A DNA stretch of 64,000 bases from JAAFHB01 sp037128295 (GCA_037128295.1 JBAXWR010000006.1:1-64000), one strand, 5' to 3'; shown: positions 8,134 through 18,500, counted from the stretch's first letter. Program-made: numbers and translations. Notes: a model not told the origin generated them from the sequence alone.

Positions 8134-10770
8134 ATGAAAGCACAATTACTTGTTTTATTTATAGGCATTTGGGTTTCTGCCAATGCACAAAATGTTGGTC
8201 TGGTTTTTAATAAAGAGTCGGGCAAAGTGCAATTTGCCGTAAATGAATTGGTAAATACGCTTAAAGCAAAGGGAATTGAACCCGCGAGTTATTCTATTTC
8301 CGAGCTGGATAAGATCCAGTCTGATAAAACCAATATCGTCCTAATCAGCTTAAGCGATAAAGTTGCTTCAAGCATTGTGAAAAAGACAGGTATTAAAAAT
8401 ACTGCTGACTTAAAAGACGAAGGTTTTATTGTTCATAAAGGAGGCAAGGATCAAAAAACGATCTATGTTTTGGGCTATAATGAAGCCGGAACCATGTATG
8501 GAGGCCTTGAAGTTGCTGAAATGATTAGAGTTAAGGGGTTAAATGCGGTACAAAATCAGTTGCAGAACCCCTACATGAAGGTTCGCGGGACAAAGTTCAA
8601 TATTCCGCTCGATATGAGAACTCCTACTTATACAGAACCAAGTGATGCTGCACAGAAAAACATGCCCGAAATGTGGGATTTTGAGTTCTGGAAGGCGTTT
8701 ATCGATAATCTTGCGCGTAATCGCTACAACCTTATTTCGCTCTGGAATATGCATCCATTTCCATCGATGGTAAAAGTTCCCGAGTATCCTGAAGTTGCAT
8801 TGAACGATGTTAGAAGGAGTACAGGCATTTGGAAAGAAAATTATTCACTGAACGGTTGGGGCTTCGATGCACCAGAGATCATGAAAAGTTATGAAGTTCT
8901 CAAGAAAATGAACATCGATGAGAAGATAGAATTTTGGCGCAGGGTTATGGCTTATGGCAAACAACGCAATGTGAGATTTTATGTAGTAACCTGGAATATA
9001 TTTGTTTATGGAACCGATGGCAAATATGGCATTACCGATAAAGCTGATAACCCGATTACTACCGACTATTTCCGAAAAAGTGTAAAACAGATGGTACTCA
9101 CCTATCCCGACCTTGCAGGAATTGGACTTACAACAGGTGAAAACATGTACGACTATACGGCAACCCAAAAAGAAGAATGGGCTTTTGCCACTTATGGACA
9201 AGGTGTTCTGGACGCGCTAAAGGAACAGCCAGAAAGAAAAATTGACTTCATACATCGTCAGCATCAATCCAAAGCAAACGAAATCACCAGGATTTTTAAA
9301 GAAATCAGAAACAATAGGAACATCAATTTCCTGTTTAGCTTCAAATATGCACAAGCTCATGTTTACAGCTCCGTTAATCAGGTTTTCCATCAGGATTTTG
9401 TAAAAGATATTCAAAGCGAAAACCTTAAAACATTGTGGACGTTGCGAAACGACGATAATTTCTATTTCCGGTGGGGTGCGCCCGATTTTGTAAGAGATTT
9501 CATTAAGAATATGCCATACGACGTATCTGAAGGATTTTATTATGGTTCAGACCAATACGTATGGGGCAGAGATTTTTTGAGCAAAAATAACTCTGGCAAA
9601 GGGCAACTCGAATTGGAAAAACATTGGTACCAATGGATGTGCTGGGGTAGATTAGGGTATAATCCCAACATGGGAAATGATCGATTTGTCGATGTTATTC
9701 AATCCCGTTTCCCTACGGTAAATGCCCGGGAAATGTTTGATGCATGGCAAACCGCCTCTATGATTTATCCTTTGGTTACAGGTTTCCACTGGGGATCGCT
9801 CGATTTTCAATGGTACATCGAGGCAGGCCAATCACAGCCTTCTGTGGCAAACACTCCTTCCGGATACCACGACGCAAATAACTTTATTAACCTGCCGCCC
9901 CATAAGGGAACTGAAAATGTTTCTATTCCCGATTATGTTAAGGCTTTCCTTTCGAATGCCGCAGTTAAAGGAATTACACCTTTACAAGTCGCCGAAAACA
10001 TTCTAAGAAATGCAGATGCTGCTTTAAACTGGGCCGATAAACAAAGTCCTTCCAATTCACAAGAGCTAAGAATTACGATTGATGACATTAAAACAATGGC
10101 CTGGCTGGGCAAGTATTATGCCCATAAAATAAAGGCTGCTACCTATTTAGCCGTATTCAGGGAAACACTTCAAAAAGAGTGGCAAACCAGGACAATTGAG
10201 GAGTTGAATACTTCAGCCGGATATTGGAGACATTATGCAACAATGGCCCTTTCAAATTACCACAATCCATTGTGGACCAATCGGGTAGGAAATGTAGATT
10301 GGAAGAAGAATTTTCAATGGGCACTTTACGAAATAACCTCCAAAGGCGGTACATACAATTTGCCTTCAATGCAACCCACATTGGGAGGTACGATACTTGA
10401 GGCTGAAGATGTATGTGATCATTCGTCATTAATCGATTCGAAACTGAAGGGATATACTGGAAAAGGCTATGTTGGTGGTGGTCAGGACCATGCCAGACAG
10501 CAATTGAAATGGAACTACAAAGCATCTGTATCCGGAAATTATATTCTGGAATTCCGATATACCCTAAATCGCAACGATGTGTCTCCGATTGCATTGGATA
10601 TTAATGGAAAAACGATTGGCGAAATTGAATTCTGGAGTACCGGAAATGCCGGCACCTGGGTTTGGGAACGCGTTACCGTAAAACTTGAAAAAGGTTTAAA
10701 CACAATTGGAATTTCCCCGGAGAAATTTGTGCTCCTGGATCATGTCAACATCATGAAAGATGGTCAATAA
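8134..10770 (+). CDS. Secreted GH67/GH20-like glycoside hydrolase with C-terminal carbohydrate-binding domain
   Basis: 878 aa, signal peptide MKAQLLVLFIGIWVSANAQ. Residues ~20-140 look like the small alpha/beta domain found before the catalytic barrel in alpha-glucuronidases (GH67) and hexosaminidases (GH20); the block IYVLGYNEAGTMYGGLEVAE is typical. Residues ~140-520 look like a TIM barrel (LARNRYNLISLWNMHPF, FYVVTWNIFVYGTDGKYG). From ~750 to the end there is a CBM6/CBM35-like beta-sandwich (ILEAED, YTGKGYVGGG, YILEFRYTLNR). I cannot assign it to a numbered family by eye. An exo-acting uronidase or hexosaminidase-like role is inference. It shares a promoter region with the divergent oxidoreductase. 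Confidence 0.75.
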   Translation: MKAQLLVLFIGIWVSANAQNVGLVFNKESGKVQFAVNELVNTLKAKGIEPASYSISELDKIQSDKTNIVLISLSDKVASSIVKKTGIKNTADLKDEGFIVHKGGKDQKTIYVLGYNEAGTMYGGLEVAEMIRVKGLNAVQNQLQNPYMKVRGTKFNIPLDMRTPTYTEPSDAAQKNMPEMWDFEFWKAFIDNLARNRYNLISLWNMHPFPSMVKVPEYPEVALNDVRRSTGIWKENYSLNGWGFDAPEIMKSYEVLKKMNIDEKIEFWRRVMAYGKQRNVRFYVVTWNIFVYGTDGKYGITDKADNPITTDYFRKSVKQMVLTYPDLAGIGLTTGENMYDYTATQKEEWAFATYGQGVLDALKEQPERKIDFIHRQHQSKANEITRIFKEIRNNRNINFLFSFKYAQAHVYSSVNQVFHQDFVKDIQSENLKTLWTLRNDDNFYFRWGAPDFVRDFIKNMPYDVSEGFYYGSDQYVWGRDFLSKNNSGKGQLELEKHWYQWMCWGRLGYNPNMGNDRFVDVIQSRFPTVNAREMFDAWQTASMIYPLVTGFHWGSLDFQWYIEAGQSQPSVANTPSGYHDANNFINLPPHKGTENVSIPDYVKAFLSNAAVKGITPLQVAENILRNADAALNWADKQSPSNSQELRITIDDIKTMAWLGKYYAHKIKAATYLAVFRETLQKEWQTRTIEELNTSAGYWRHYATMALSNYHNPLWTNRVGNVDWKKNFQWALYEITSKGGTYNLPSMQPTLGGTILEAEDVCDHSSLIDSKLKGYTGKGYVGGGQDHARQQLKWNYKASVSGNYILEFRYTLNRNDVSPIALDINGKTIGEIEFWSTGNAGTWVWERVTVKLEKGLNTIGISPEKFVLLDHVNIMKDGQ

Positions 10771-10887
10771 TCAACTATCAATTGATTTGAGGTATGACAT
10801 CTTTTGGCACACCTGAAAATTAGTTTTGTGGAGAAGAATAAGGAGATTTGCCTTATGGAAATTAATCCATTAAATCAATAAACGGTA

Positions 10888-10899
10888 AAAGGGGAGGAG
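10888..10899 (+). promoter_or_regulatory. Unusually strong Shine-Dalgarno-like site
   Basis: AAAGGGGAGGAG ends five bases before the ATG at 10905. Purine-rich Shine-Dalgarno sites this good are rare before other genes of this window, as is usual for Bacteroidota. It supports the chosen start and hints at a different translational background for the following cassette. Confidence 0.5.
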
Positions 10900-10904
10900 A
10901 AAAA

Positions 10905-11318
10905 ATGAAATTTGAGAGAAAATATACAATCAATCAGTGGGTTAGATGGAACAATAAATTGTCGGAAGCTATTGAGGATTTTTATGTTTCCTTCTCAATC
11001 CATCCCATTATCCTGGAGGCAAACCTGCATACCCATTCACAAATTGATTTTTTAATAAATATTGTCCCCGGCGAAAAAGAGAAATTGCACCATGTAAATG
11101 AGCTTACCAATGAAGTTTCCTATCCAAAACTAAATGAAAAGGTAGGTATCAATCAATTTTCAACCACAAATTGCTCATTGGAATTTGCAGTTGATGACGA
11201 ACTTGAGGACAAAGAATTTGTATTGGTCTATGACTCCGACCCTGAATGGGGCGATGATGAAAATGATTCCATAGATCCAATAGTTGAGGAATTTGAACTT
11301 GTTGAAAGTAAATTTTAG
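10905..11318 (+). CDS. Small acidic protein of unknown function (first gene of a three-gene insert)
   Basis: 137 aa, no signal peptide or membrane segment. The N-terminal half is mixed (KYTINQWVRWNNKLSEAIEDFYVSF). The last ~40 residues are strongly acidic (DDELEDKEF, DSDPEWGDDENDSID), a charge pattern seen in DNA-mimic proteins, inhibitors and immunity proteins as well as many others. I do not recognise a family. It opens a run of three same-strand, AT-rich genes with gaps of 69 and 75 bases, followed by a nuclease-like and a glycosylase-like protein. It could be a regulator or immunity component for them; this is inference only. Confidence 0.65.
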   Translation: MKFERKYTINQWVRWNNKLSEAIEDFYVSFSIHPIILEANLHTHSQIDFLINIVPGEKEKLHHVNELTNEVSYPKLNEKVGINQFSTTNCSLEFAVDDELEDKEFVLVYDSDPEWGDDENDSIDPIVEEFELVESKF

Positions 11319-11387
11319 ATTCCTGAATCACAATCATTTGAATGACACATTAAATGAATACATTTACCATAAAATAAATGAACAGCC

Positions 11388-11933
11388 ATGGATGTAAATG
11401 AAGAAATTGTGGAACAGTACCTTAAAATTGTGAAAAGATGGTTTTGTATGACAGATATTGTTTATCAAGTACCTCGTAATTGGGGTAACATTGATATTCT
11501 GGCATATGACCCCATAGATAACTTGTACTACGATATTGAAGTTAAGTTTAGATCTGCTTTTTCGATCCCATTTTCAAGTTTTGAAACAAATACGGAAAAG
11601 GATAAATTTATTGATCAAATCACTGGAAAGGAAAGAAATCAGAAAGTCGAAGATATAATAAAAACAAAGGCAAAAAAAATTTTCGTGACAACACATCAAC
11701 TTTTTGGACGCAATGCAGATAAGAGAAAAGAAGCAGAAAAGAGAAAAGAAATGGAAAACAAGTTTATAAATATTATTAAATCAAAGGGTTATGAATGTGA
11801 GGTTTGGTATTTTGACGATATAATTCGTGAATTATTTAAGGCCACAAATACAAAAGGAAGATACAATACTCAATTAATGCAAACGATACGGTTAATTAAA
11901 ACTTACAACAATGATGATAAAAACCCATTTTGA
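11388..11933 (+). CDS. PD-(D/E)XK nuclease-fold protein (restriction endonuclease-like)
   Basis: 181 aa cytoplasmic protein. The first 55 residues show the PD-(D/E)XK signature: Asp36 in GNIDILAYD, then a hydrophobic strand carrying Glu51-x-Lys53 in YYDIEVKFR, with an N-terminal acidic helix before it (EEIVEQYLKIV). This matches the metal-binding core of Mrr/HJR-like nucleases, although the protein is short. The rest is a lysine-rich helical region (ADKRKEAEKRKEMENKF) and a C-terminal alpha/beta stretch (YECEVWYFDDI). Target unknown. Its place between an acidic small protein and a DNA glycosylase-like protein suggests a DNA-targeting cassette. Confidence 0.75.
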   Translation: MDVNEEIVEQYLKIVKRWFCMTDIVYQVPRNWGNIDILAYDPIDNLYYDIEVKFRSAFSIPFSSFETNTEKDKFIDQITGKERNQKVEDIIKTKAKKIFVTTHQLFGRNADKRKEAEKRKEMENKFINIIKSKGYECEVWYFDDIIRELFKATNTKGRYNTQLMQTIRLIKTYNNDDKNPF

Positions 11934-12008
11934 CCCAAAACCGAGGAGTTCCCTTAATAATTTCGGAATATTTCAATTTCGACAACAACGTACTAAAACA
12001 GTAAAACC

Positions 12009-12680
12009 ATGAAAATAGCCGATTTCGCAAATTTCATCCGGGAGATACCTTATGAATATCAATCCTTTGATATTAAAAGAAGCATTTGGGGGAATGAAGT
12101 GAACCAGAGAATGATTATTAACGACATTTTTTCGGGAAACGAAACCATTTGTATTTCCAGATTTGATCTTTTCCATTCAGCTTGGAATCTACAGGAATTT
12201 GCAATAAAAGTTCTGATGTGGGGATATCCAACAAAAGGCAGGGGTAGAAATATCGAAAACCTGCTGAAACCTGAAAACTTTGAAAAACTAATCTGTCAAC
12301 TGAAAATGCTTGAAGGAAAAAATGATCTGACATTGGCTGATATTCAAGAATTTCAGGAAATCAAAGGTTTAGGAATGTCAACCATAACTAAGTTTCTGTA
12401 TTTCAAAAAGGTAAGAATTGAAAAATATCCAGCCCTTATTTTTGATCAGAAAGTCTTAAATGCCTTGAATAATGGTAAATATAGGGATTTTGCAATAGAA
12501 AAATTTAAGAATATTAAAAGTAATAATTCTGTTTTTGACTATCTTGACTACCTTTCTTTCATGCAGTCATTGGCCAATAAAATGAATGTACTCCCAGATC
12601 AACTTGAACTGTTTCTGTTCGAGTTTGGTTCAAATCTAAAACAGCCAAAAGGGGAAGAAGGCGATTGGGATTTAATGTAA
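12009..12680 (+). CDS. OGG-like HhH DNA glycosylase-fold protein
   Basis: 223 aa, mostly helical. A helix-hairpin-helix lies at residues 118-128 (IKGLGMSTITK), and 22 residues later comes Asp146 in IFDQKVL, which matches the HhH-GPD catalytic Asp position (VDTHV in EndoIII). The Lys that gives EndoIII and OGG1 lyase activity sits in the hairpin of those enzymes; here that position is Ser124. This suggests a monofunctional glycosylase or a base-sensing protein. The layout is close to the OGG-like family found in bacterial conflict islands. The short C-terminus after residue 200 is polar. It is the last gene of the three-gene insert. Confidence 0.7.
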   Translation: MKIADFANFIREIPYEYQSFDIKRSIWGNEVNQRMIINDIFSGNETICISRFDLFHSAWNLQEFAIKVLMWGYPTKGRGRNIENLLKPENFEKLICQLKMLEGKNDLTLADIQEFQEIKGLGMSTITKFLYFKKVRIEKYPALIFDQKVLNALNNGKYRDFAIEKFKNIKSNNSVFDYLDYLSFMQSLANKMNVLPDQLELFLFEFGSNLKQPKGEEGDWDLM

Positions 12681-13036
12681 AAATTAAGCCTATCCAAAAA
12701 AATATTTTCTTGATCGTCCGGAGCCAGGTATGGAATCCACTAACTTAAAAGCTTTATCTCAGTTTATTAGGGACTTACATCATCTGAAAAACCACTAGCT
12801 TCTCAGTTCTTTTATTCAAGAAAGATTGTGTTCATTCATACAGATCCAAAAGCGATTTTTATTGTATAACCAATAATGTGCCAAACCTATAAAAAAGTTA
12901 TAGAAAACGATAAAAGATATCAAAAAGTGAAATATTTTTGCAATTAAATCTATGCAGTTGACAGCTTGTCCACTTTTGCAGGAACGAAAATGAAAAAACT
13001 CAGGTAATCCATTTATTAACAATTAAAACCAAATTC
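12681..13036. other. Gene-free stretch between the nuclease cassette and the WG-repeat gene
   Basis: 356 bases of AT-rich sequence with no credible gene on either strand. TATTTTTG near 12939 fits the -7 consensus but lies about 95 bases before the next start codon and lacks a -33 partner. No strong hairpin was found. Confidence 0.5.
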
Positions 13037-15061
13037 ATGAAAAACCCTCTGTTATTCACCTTGTTTCTCTTTTTTGTTGTTGGAGAACTATTTGCACAAG
13101 ACAGCCACTCTTCCAAACTTGAAAAAATCGCGGCCAATATGCGAGCGAAAACCGAAAAAGACTATCGCTCTTTACTGACCGCGGGTGGATTTATTCCCGT
13201 CAGTTGTATAAAAGGCTTTCCCCAAAATCTGGTGGGCTATGCTTTTAATGCGATGATGATCGTCATTGATGAAAAGTCTTTTAGTGATCCTTTCAAGGAA
13301 AGTAGAAAAGTACTTTATTTTGATAATGATAAAATAGTTTCGACTGAAGCCCCTTTGGTCGAATTGAGCTGCCCTATCGTATTTACCTTTACTGCAAAAC
13401 AAGGCACGAGTGATGTTCTCGTATTTATCGGTGAAAGCAGTTATGCCTATATTTATAAAGTAGGCAAATTTGATCAGGTTTTACCTAAGACAATTGACAT
13501 ATGTGCCATTGATTTTGAGAAGAATACCATGCAAAAATCTTTTGTTTTTATCTTATTGAACAATCACCAGGGAAATAATGCAAGCTATGACTTTTCGATC
13601 TTTGCCAAAGATTTGAAATCGACAGAAAATGCCAAATATAGATATGATTTTGTAGGCTATTCATCCGAAGGATTGACTTGCGTCAGACTAAATGGCAAAT
13701 ATGGATTTATTGACAAGGCTGGTAAAGAAATTGTGCCGCCAAAATATACCGACCTTCAGCTTTATTCTGAAGGAATGGCTGCAATAAAAATGGGTGAGAA
13801 ATGGGGCTATGTAACGAATGCAGGGAAAGAAACGATTATCCCCAAATATGATTTGGCAGATAACTTTGCTGAAGGATATGCAAAAGTAAAATCAGGTGGT
13901 AAATATGGTTTTATCGACAAAACCGGGAAAGTTGTCATCCCAATCAAATACGATGATGGCGGCAAATTCAAAGAAGGTGTTGCAAGCATTGTATTAGGCG
14001 GTAAATGGGGATTTGTTAACAACCTGGGGAAAGAAGTTGTTCCGCTGAAATACAATAAGGTAGGGGATTTCTACGACGGAATAGCTGAAGTTCAGCTGGA
14101 GGAAAAGTCGTTTTTTATAGACCAAACAGGGAAATCGGTTAATCCAATGAGGTATGAAATGATTGACCGAATGACGGAAGGTATTGCAGCAATGAAACAA
14201 AATGGCAAATATGGATATGTCGATAGTACAAAAAAAGAAATTGTCGCCCCTAAATATGATTTTGCCTATAACTTTGCTGAAGGACTGGCAATTGTAAAAC
14301 TTGGAAGTAAATATGGTTTCATCGATCATACCGGAGCGGAAGTTATTCCTATAAAATATGAATCTGCTGACTACTTTTCAGAAGGTTTGGCACCAGTAAG
14401 TATCGGAGGAAAATATTGTTATATAGATAAAAAGGGGACGGTTGTTATTCCAGCAACATTTAATTCTGCCATGAGTTTCTCCGCAGGTCTGGCCAGGGTG
14501 GGTATTGAAGGAAAAGATGGATTCATTGATAAGTCCGGGAAAATAGTTATCCCACCTAAATATGAGATTGCCTGGGGTCATTGCGATGGATTGGCAATGG
14601 TGAGGTTAAATAATAAATATGGCTTTATTGATAAAACAGGAAAGGAATTAGTTCCATTGATTTACAACGATGCTGCTCCTTTTTACGAAGGTTTGGCAAA
14701 GGTAAATTTGGATGGAAAAATGGGATATATCAATACATCGGGGCAGGAGATCATCCCGTTGAAATATGACTTTGCTTACAATTTCTCCGATGGAATGGCT
14801 CTGGTAAAAATGGACGGCAGATGGTTCTTCATTGATAAAACCGGGCAAGTAGCTATTCCACAGGGATATAGTTCTGCAAATAGTTTTTCAGAAGGATTGG
14901 CAAAAGTGAGCCAGGGAACAAAACATGGCTTTATAGACAAAACTGGTAAAGTTGTTATTCCATTAAAATATGACGCTGCAGGTGATTTTTCAGAAGGATT
15001 GGCACCCGTCAAATTAAATGGAAGATTTTTCTTTATTGATAAATCAGGTCAGGTAAGATAA
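13037..15061 (+). CDS. Secreted WG-repeat protein
   Basis: 674 aa with a signal peptide (MKNPLLFTLFLFFVVGELFAQ). Residues 22-212 are a non-repetitive domain of unknown fold. From residue 213 to the C-terminus there are 13 complete and one partial 34-residue units of the WG repeat type, consensus KYGFIDKTGK.VIP.KYD.a..FsEGLA.V. The units follow each other without spacers, so a regular beta-rich solenoid or propeller is likely. WG-repeat proteins are common in Bacteroidota and probably act as binding scaffolds; no enzyme activity is implied. The protein ends within a repeat (SGQVR), so the last blade may be closed elsewhere. It has no evident operon partner. Confidence 0.9.
   Translation: MKNPLLFTLFLFFVVGELFAQDSHSSKLEKIAANMRAKTEKDYRSLLTAGGFIPVSCIKGFPQNLVGYAFNAMMIVIDEKSFSDPFKESRKVLYFDNDKIVSTEAPLVELSCPIVFTFTAKQGTSDVLVFIGESSYAYIYKVGKFDQVLPKTIDICAIDFEKNTMQKSFVFILLNNHQGNNASYDFSIFAKDLKSTENAKYRYDFVGYSSEGLTCVRLNGKYGFIDKAGKEIVPPKYTDLQLYSEGMAAIKMGEKWGYVTNAGKETIIPKYDLADNFAEGYAKVKSGGKYGFIDKTGKVVIPIKYDDGGKFKEGVASIVLGGKWGFVNNLGKEVVPLKYNKVGDFYDGIAEVQLEEKSFFIDQTGKSVNPMRYEMIDRMTEGIAAMKQNGKYGYVDSTKKEIVAPKYDFAYNFAEGLAIVKLGSKYGFIDHTGAEVIPIKYESADYFSEGLAPVSIGGKYCYIDKKGTVVIPATFNSAMSFSAGLARVGIEGKDGFIDKSGKIVIPPKYEIAWGHCDGLAMVRLNNKYGFIDKTGKELVPLIYNDAAPFYEGLAKVNLDGKMGYINTSGQEIIPLKYDFAYNFSDGMALVKMDGRWFFIDKTGQVAIPQGYSSANSFSEGLAKVSQGTKHGFIDKTGKVVIPLKYDAAGDFSEGLAPVKLNGRFFFIDKSGQVR
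13673..15058 (+). repeat. Tandem 34-aa (102-bp) WG repeats
   Basis: Thirteen full 102-base units and a 20-codon partial unit inside the WG-repeat gene. Protein units are far better conserved than the DNA, so the array is old and shaped by selection on the protein rather than by recent slippage. Confidence 0.85.
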
Positions 15062-15529
15062 TGGACTAACTCTCCTTATGGTACCTATTAGATTCTGTCG
15101 CCTGTAGAATAGTTATGCTGTCCTGTAGCTGTTATGTTCTTAATATAAGAGGCTGTCCAAAAAGTATCTTTTAACGCAAAGATCGCAAAGGTTTCGCAAA
15201 GATCGCAAAGTTAATTAGCTGTAATTTAATTCTTTGCGATCCTTTCGATTTTATCTTTGCGAACCTTGCGGTAATTATTTCAGACTTTTTGGAAACCCTC
15301 TTGTTTTTATTGGTAGAATTTTAATTATTAGGCTTACTTTTTGGCGTGAGCCGTTTGCTCAAATTTGTGGCTGGTTTGTTATGTTTCAGGTTCAGGAAAT
15401 TGGTGAGCCATTACTTCTTCTGAAATTTCCAAGTTTTTCCCCCTTTCCCGTTTTTACTTTTTGATATTGAGGAAGTCTAAAACCTTTATTCAAAAAATCA
15501 ACTAATAATTTACACACACGAACATCATC
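15062..15529. repeat. Gene-free 468-bp gap with a GCAAAG inverted-repeat element
   Basis: Between about 15155 and 15292 lies an element with outer inverted ends TCCAAAAAGT and ACTTTTTGGA. Its inner arms are multiple CGCAAAGATCGCAAAG words on the left (15174-15210) and matching CTTTGCGAT/ATCTTTGCG words on the right (15231-15271). The arms also contain direct repeats. The rest of the gap up to the alpha-mannosidase start shows nothing clear. A 76-codon open frame inside (15234-15464) is explained by the repeat. Confidence 0.65.
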
Positions 15530-18500
15530 ATGAAAAACCGGATTTTATTGTTCATGGCTTGTTGCTTGTTGCTTCCCTTTTTTGCCCTCGCCCAGCAGAT
15601 TGATAAAAGGGAGAAGTACGATGTCTCGAAAGACAAGGTGCTCTACACCATCGGGTATGCCCACCTTGACACGGAGTGGAACTGGGAATACCCTACAACG
15701 ATCAACGAATACATCAAAAACACGATGGAGGACAACTTCAAGCTCCTCGAAAAGTATCCCGATTATGTGTTCAACTTTACGGGATCGCGCCGTTACAACA
15801 TGATGTACGAGTATTATCCCGAATCGTTCAAGAAAGTTGCCGAATACATCAAACAAGGGCGCTGGTTTATCTCAGGCTCCTCGGTTGACGAAGGGGAAGT
15901 GAATGTCTCCTCATCTGAATCGGTTCTGCGTCAGGTACTTTACGGAAACCTTTATTTCAAGCGCACTTTCAACAAACAAAGTTATGATTACATGCTCCCC
16001 GACTGTTTTGGGTTTGTGGCCACAATGCCTTCTGTCTGGAACCATGCAGGATTGCTTGGTTTTTCTACCCAAAAACTGACATGGCGTTCATCCAACGGAA
16101 CTCCATTTAATGTGGGTGTTTGGGAAGGACCCGATGGCAAAGGCTTGCTGGCAGCTTTAAACGCAACAAGTTATTCAGGCGGAGTTGAAGAAAGGCTTGA
16201 CAAAAATCCGGAATGGACTGCCCGGATGAACAGCAACGTCAATAAATTTGGGGTCAATTTCGATTTCAGGTATTATGGAACAGGCGACGTAGGTGGTGCC
16301 CCAAGGGAAAAAGACGTTGTCAATGCTGTGAAAAGCGTTAAACATGACGATAGCAACTTTAAAGTGGTCCTGACCTCTTCAGACCAGATATTCAAAGACA
16401 TTACCCCCGAACTTCGTGAAAAACTTCCTACCTATTCAGGCGATTTATTGCTGACCGAACACAGTGCCGGCTCAATGACTTCACAATCGTTTATGAAAAG
16501 GGCAAATCGGAAGAACGAACTATTGGCCAAATCGGCAGAACAGCTAGCCTCAGTAGCAGATTGGATGGGTGGTGCTTCCTATCCAATGACCAAGATCAAT
16601 AATTCGTGGGATCTTATTTTGGGAAGCCAGTTCCACGATATCCTACCTGGTACAAGTACCGTCCTCGCTTATAAATATGCCTGGAACGATGAGTTTATCG
16701 CGATGAACGGCCTTTCAGAAGTAGTTAAAAATTCGATAAGTACCATAGCCCATCAGATGAACACCCAAACAACAGGGAAAGCTGTTGTTGTTTACAACCC
16801 GGTGGCGATGAGCCGTGAAGATGTTGTCACTGCCGAACTTACTTATTCAAAGTTGCCAGTAAACATTTCTGTTTTTGATAATAATGGTCAGGTTGTGCCC
16901 TTTCAGATAATCTCATCGAACGGTAACAAGCTAAAATTAATTTTTCTTGCAAAACTTCCATCTGCAGGTCTTTCAGTTTTTGATGTCCGTGAGACCTCGT
17001 TAGCTCCTGCTCAATCTACTACATTATCCATTAAAGATCAGACACTTGAAAACAGCTATTTAAAAGTTGTGATCGATAAGAATGGGGATATCTCCAGTAT
17101 TTACGACAAGAAAGCATTGAAAGAGGTGCTTTCAAAACCGGCTTCCCTGCAATTCCAGCAGGAACGTCCAACTCAGTGGCCTGCCTGGAACATGGATTGG
17201 AACGATCGTAAAAATCCTCCATTCGACTTCATGAACAAGGAAGTGACCGTTAAGATTGTTGAGATGGGCCCTGTGAGGGTTGCCTTCGAAGTGACCAAAA
17301 AAGGACAGAATTCCTCCATCACACAGATTATCAGTCTTGCAGCAGGTGAAGCCGGTAAACGGATCGAGGTTGCCAACAAGATCGACTGGCAGTCGAAAGA
17401 GGTAAGCTTAAAAGCTGCCTTCCCGACAACGGTAACCAACGAAATGGCAACTTATGGCCTTAACACGGCTGCTATTCAACGCACGACGAACAACGATGTG
17501 AAGTTTGAAGTTCCCGGAAGGCTTTGGATCGACCTTACCGACCGTCCAAACAACTACGGGGTTTCGATTCTCGAAGATTGCAAATACGGATCAGATAAGC
17601 CAGACAATAATACGCTAAGGCTTACGTTGATGTACACCCCAAAAGCCAATTCCTATGTTTATCAGGGTTCACAGGATTGGGGAGTACATGATGTAAAATA
17701 TGGAATTTATCCTCACACTGGCGACTGGGCTTATGCATTGTCACCATGGCAAGGCGAGTTCCTGAACAATCCCTTACTTGCTTTTGAAACGACCAAACAT
17801 GACGGCTCAATGGGAAAAGAGATTTCACTCGTAAAAATCAACTCCCCGAAAGTTCAACTGATGGCCTTCAAGAAAGCAGAAGAGAGCGATTATTATATTG
17901 TACGCTTTAATGAATTGTTTGGAAAAACAGCCAATCATATTGCGGTTAACTTTCCAGGAAAAGTGGTTGATGCGTATGAGGTAAATGGTCAGGAACAGAA
18001 AATAGGTGTCGCCAATTCTTCAAACGGAGCCCTGAATTTTGACATGTCAAAATTCCAGATCCGCACCTTTGCCGTAAAACTTGAAAAACCGGCCGCTGTT
18101 GCACCGATAACCCAACAAAGTGTAGCACTTCCTTACAATATCGACGTGATCAGCTTCGATAAAAACCGTGGCGATGGAAGAATGACCGATACTTTGGCCA
18201 TTGCGGCTGAACTGATCCCGGAAACCATTGTCAGTGAGGATATTAAATTCAAGATTGGAAATACTGCTGATGGTCAGAACAATGCTGTATTTGCAAAAGG
18301 TCAGAAAATTGACTTACCTGCCGGCGATTACAATAAAGTCTATATTCTGGCTGCTGCCACCCAGGATGTTAAGGACAACCTCAAAATTGGTAGTCAGACG
18401 GCTAGTTTCAATGTTCAGGATTGGACAGGATGGATTGGTCAGCATTACAACAGGAAGCTCTATTTCAACGACATGAAGGTTGCAGGGATTGCAAATGCCT

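Noticed and set aside
12816..13022. 68-codon minus-strand frame upstream of the WG-repeat gene
   Set aside because: Low-complexity aromatic peptide from AT-rich DNA, with no family and no neighbours on that strand.
13673..15058. CRISPR-like tandem array
   Set aside because: Unit length is 102 bases without unique spacers, and it codes for WG repeats in one open frame.
15174..15210. Short direct repeats CGCAAAGATCGCAAAG as a CRISPR or origin iterons
   Set aside because: Only a few units, no spacers, and they form one arm of an inverted repeat.
15234..15464. 76-codon open frame before the GH38 gene
   Set aside because: It overlaps the right arm of an inverted repeat, has no family resemblance and no promoter or start context.
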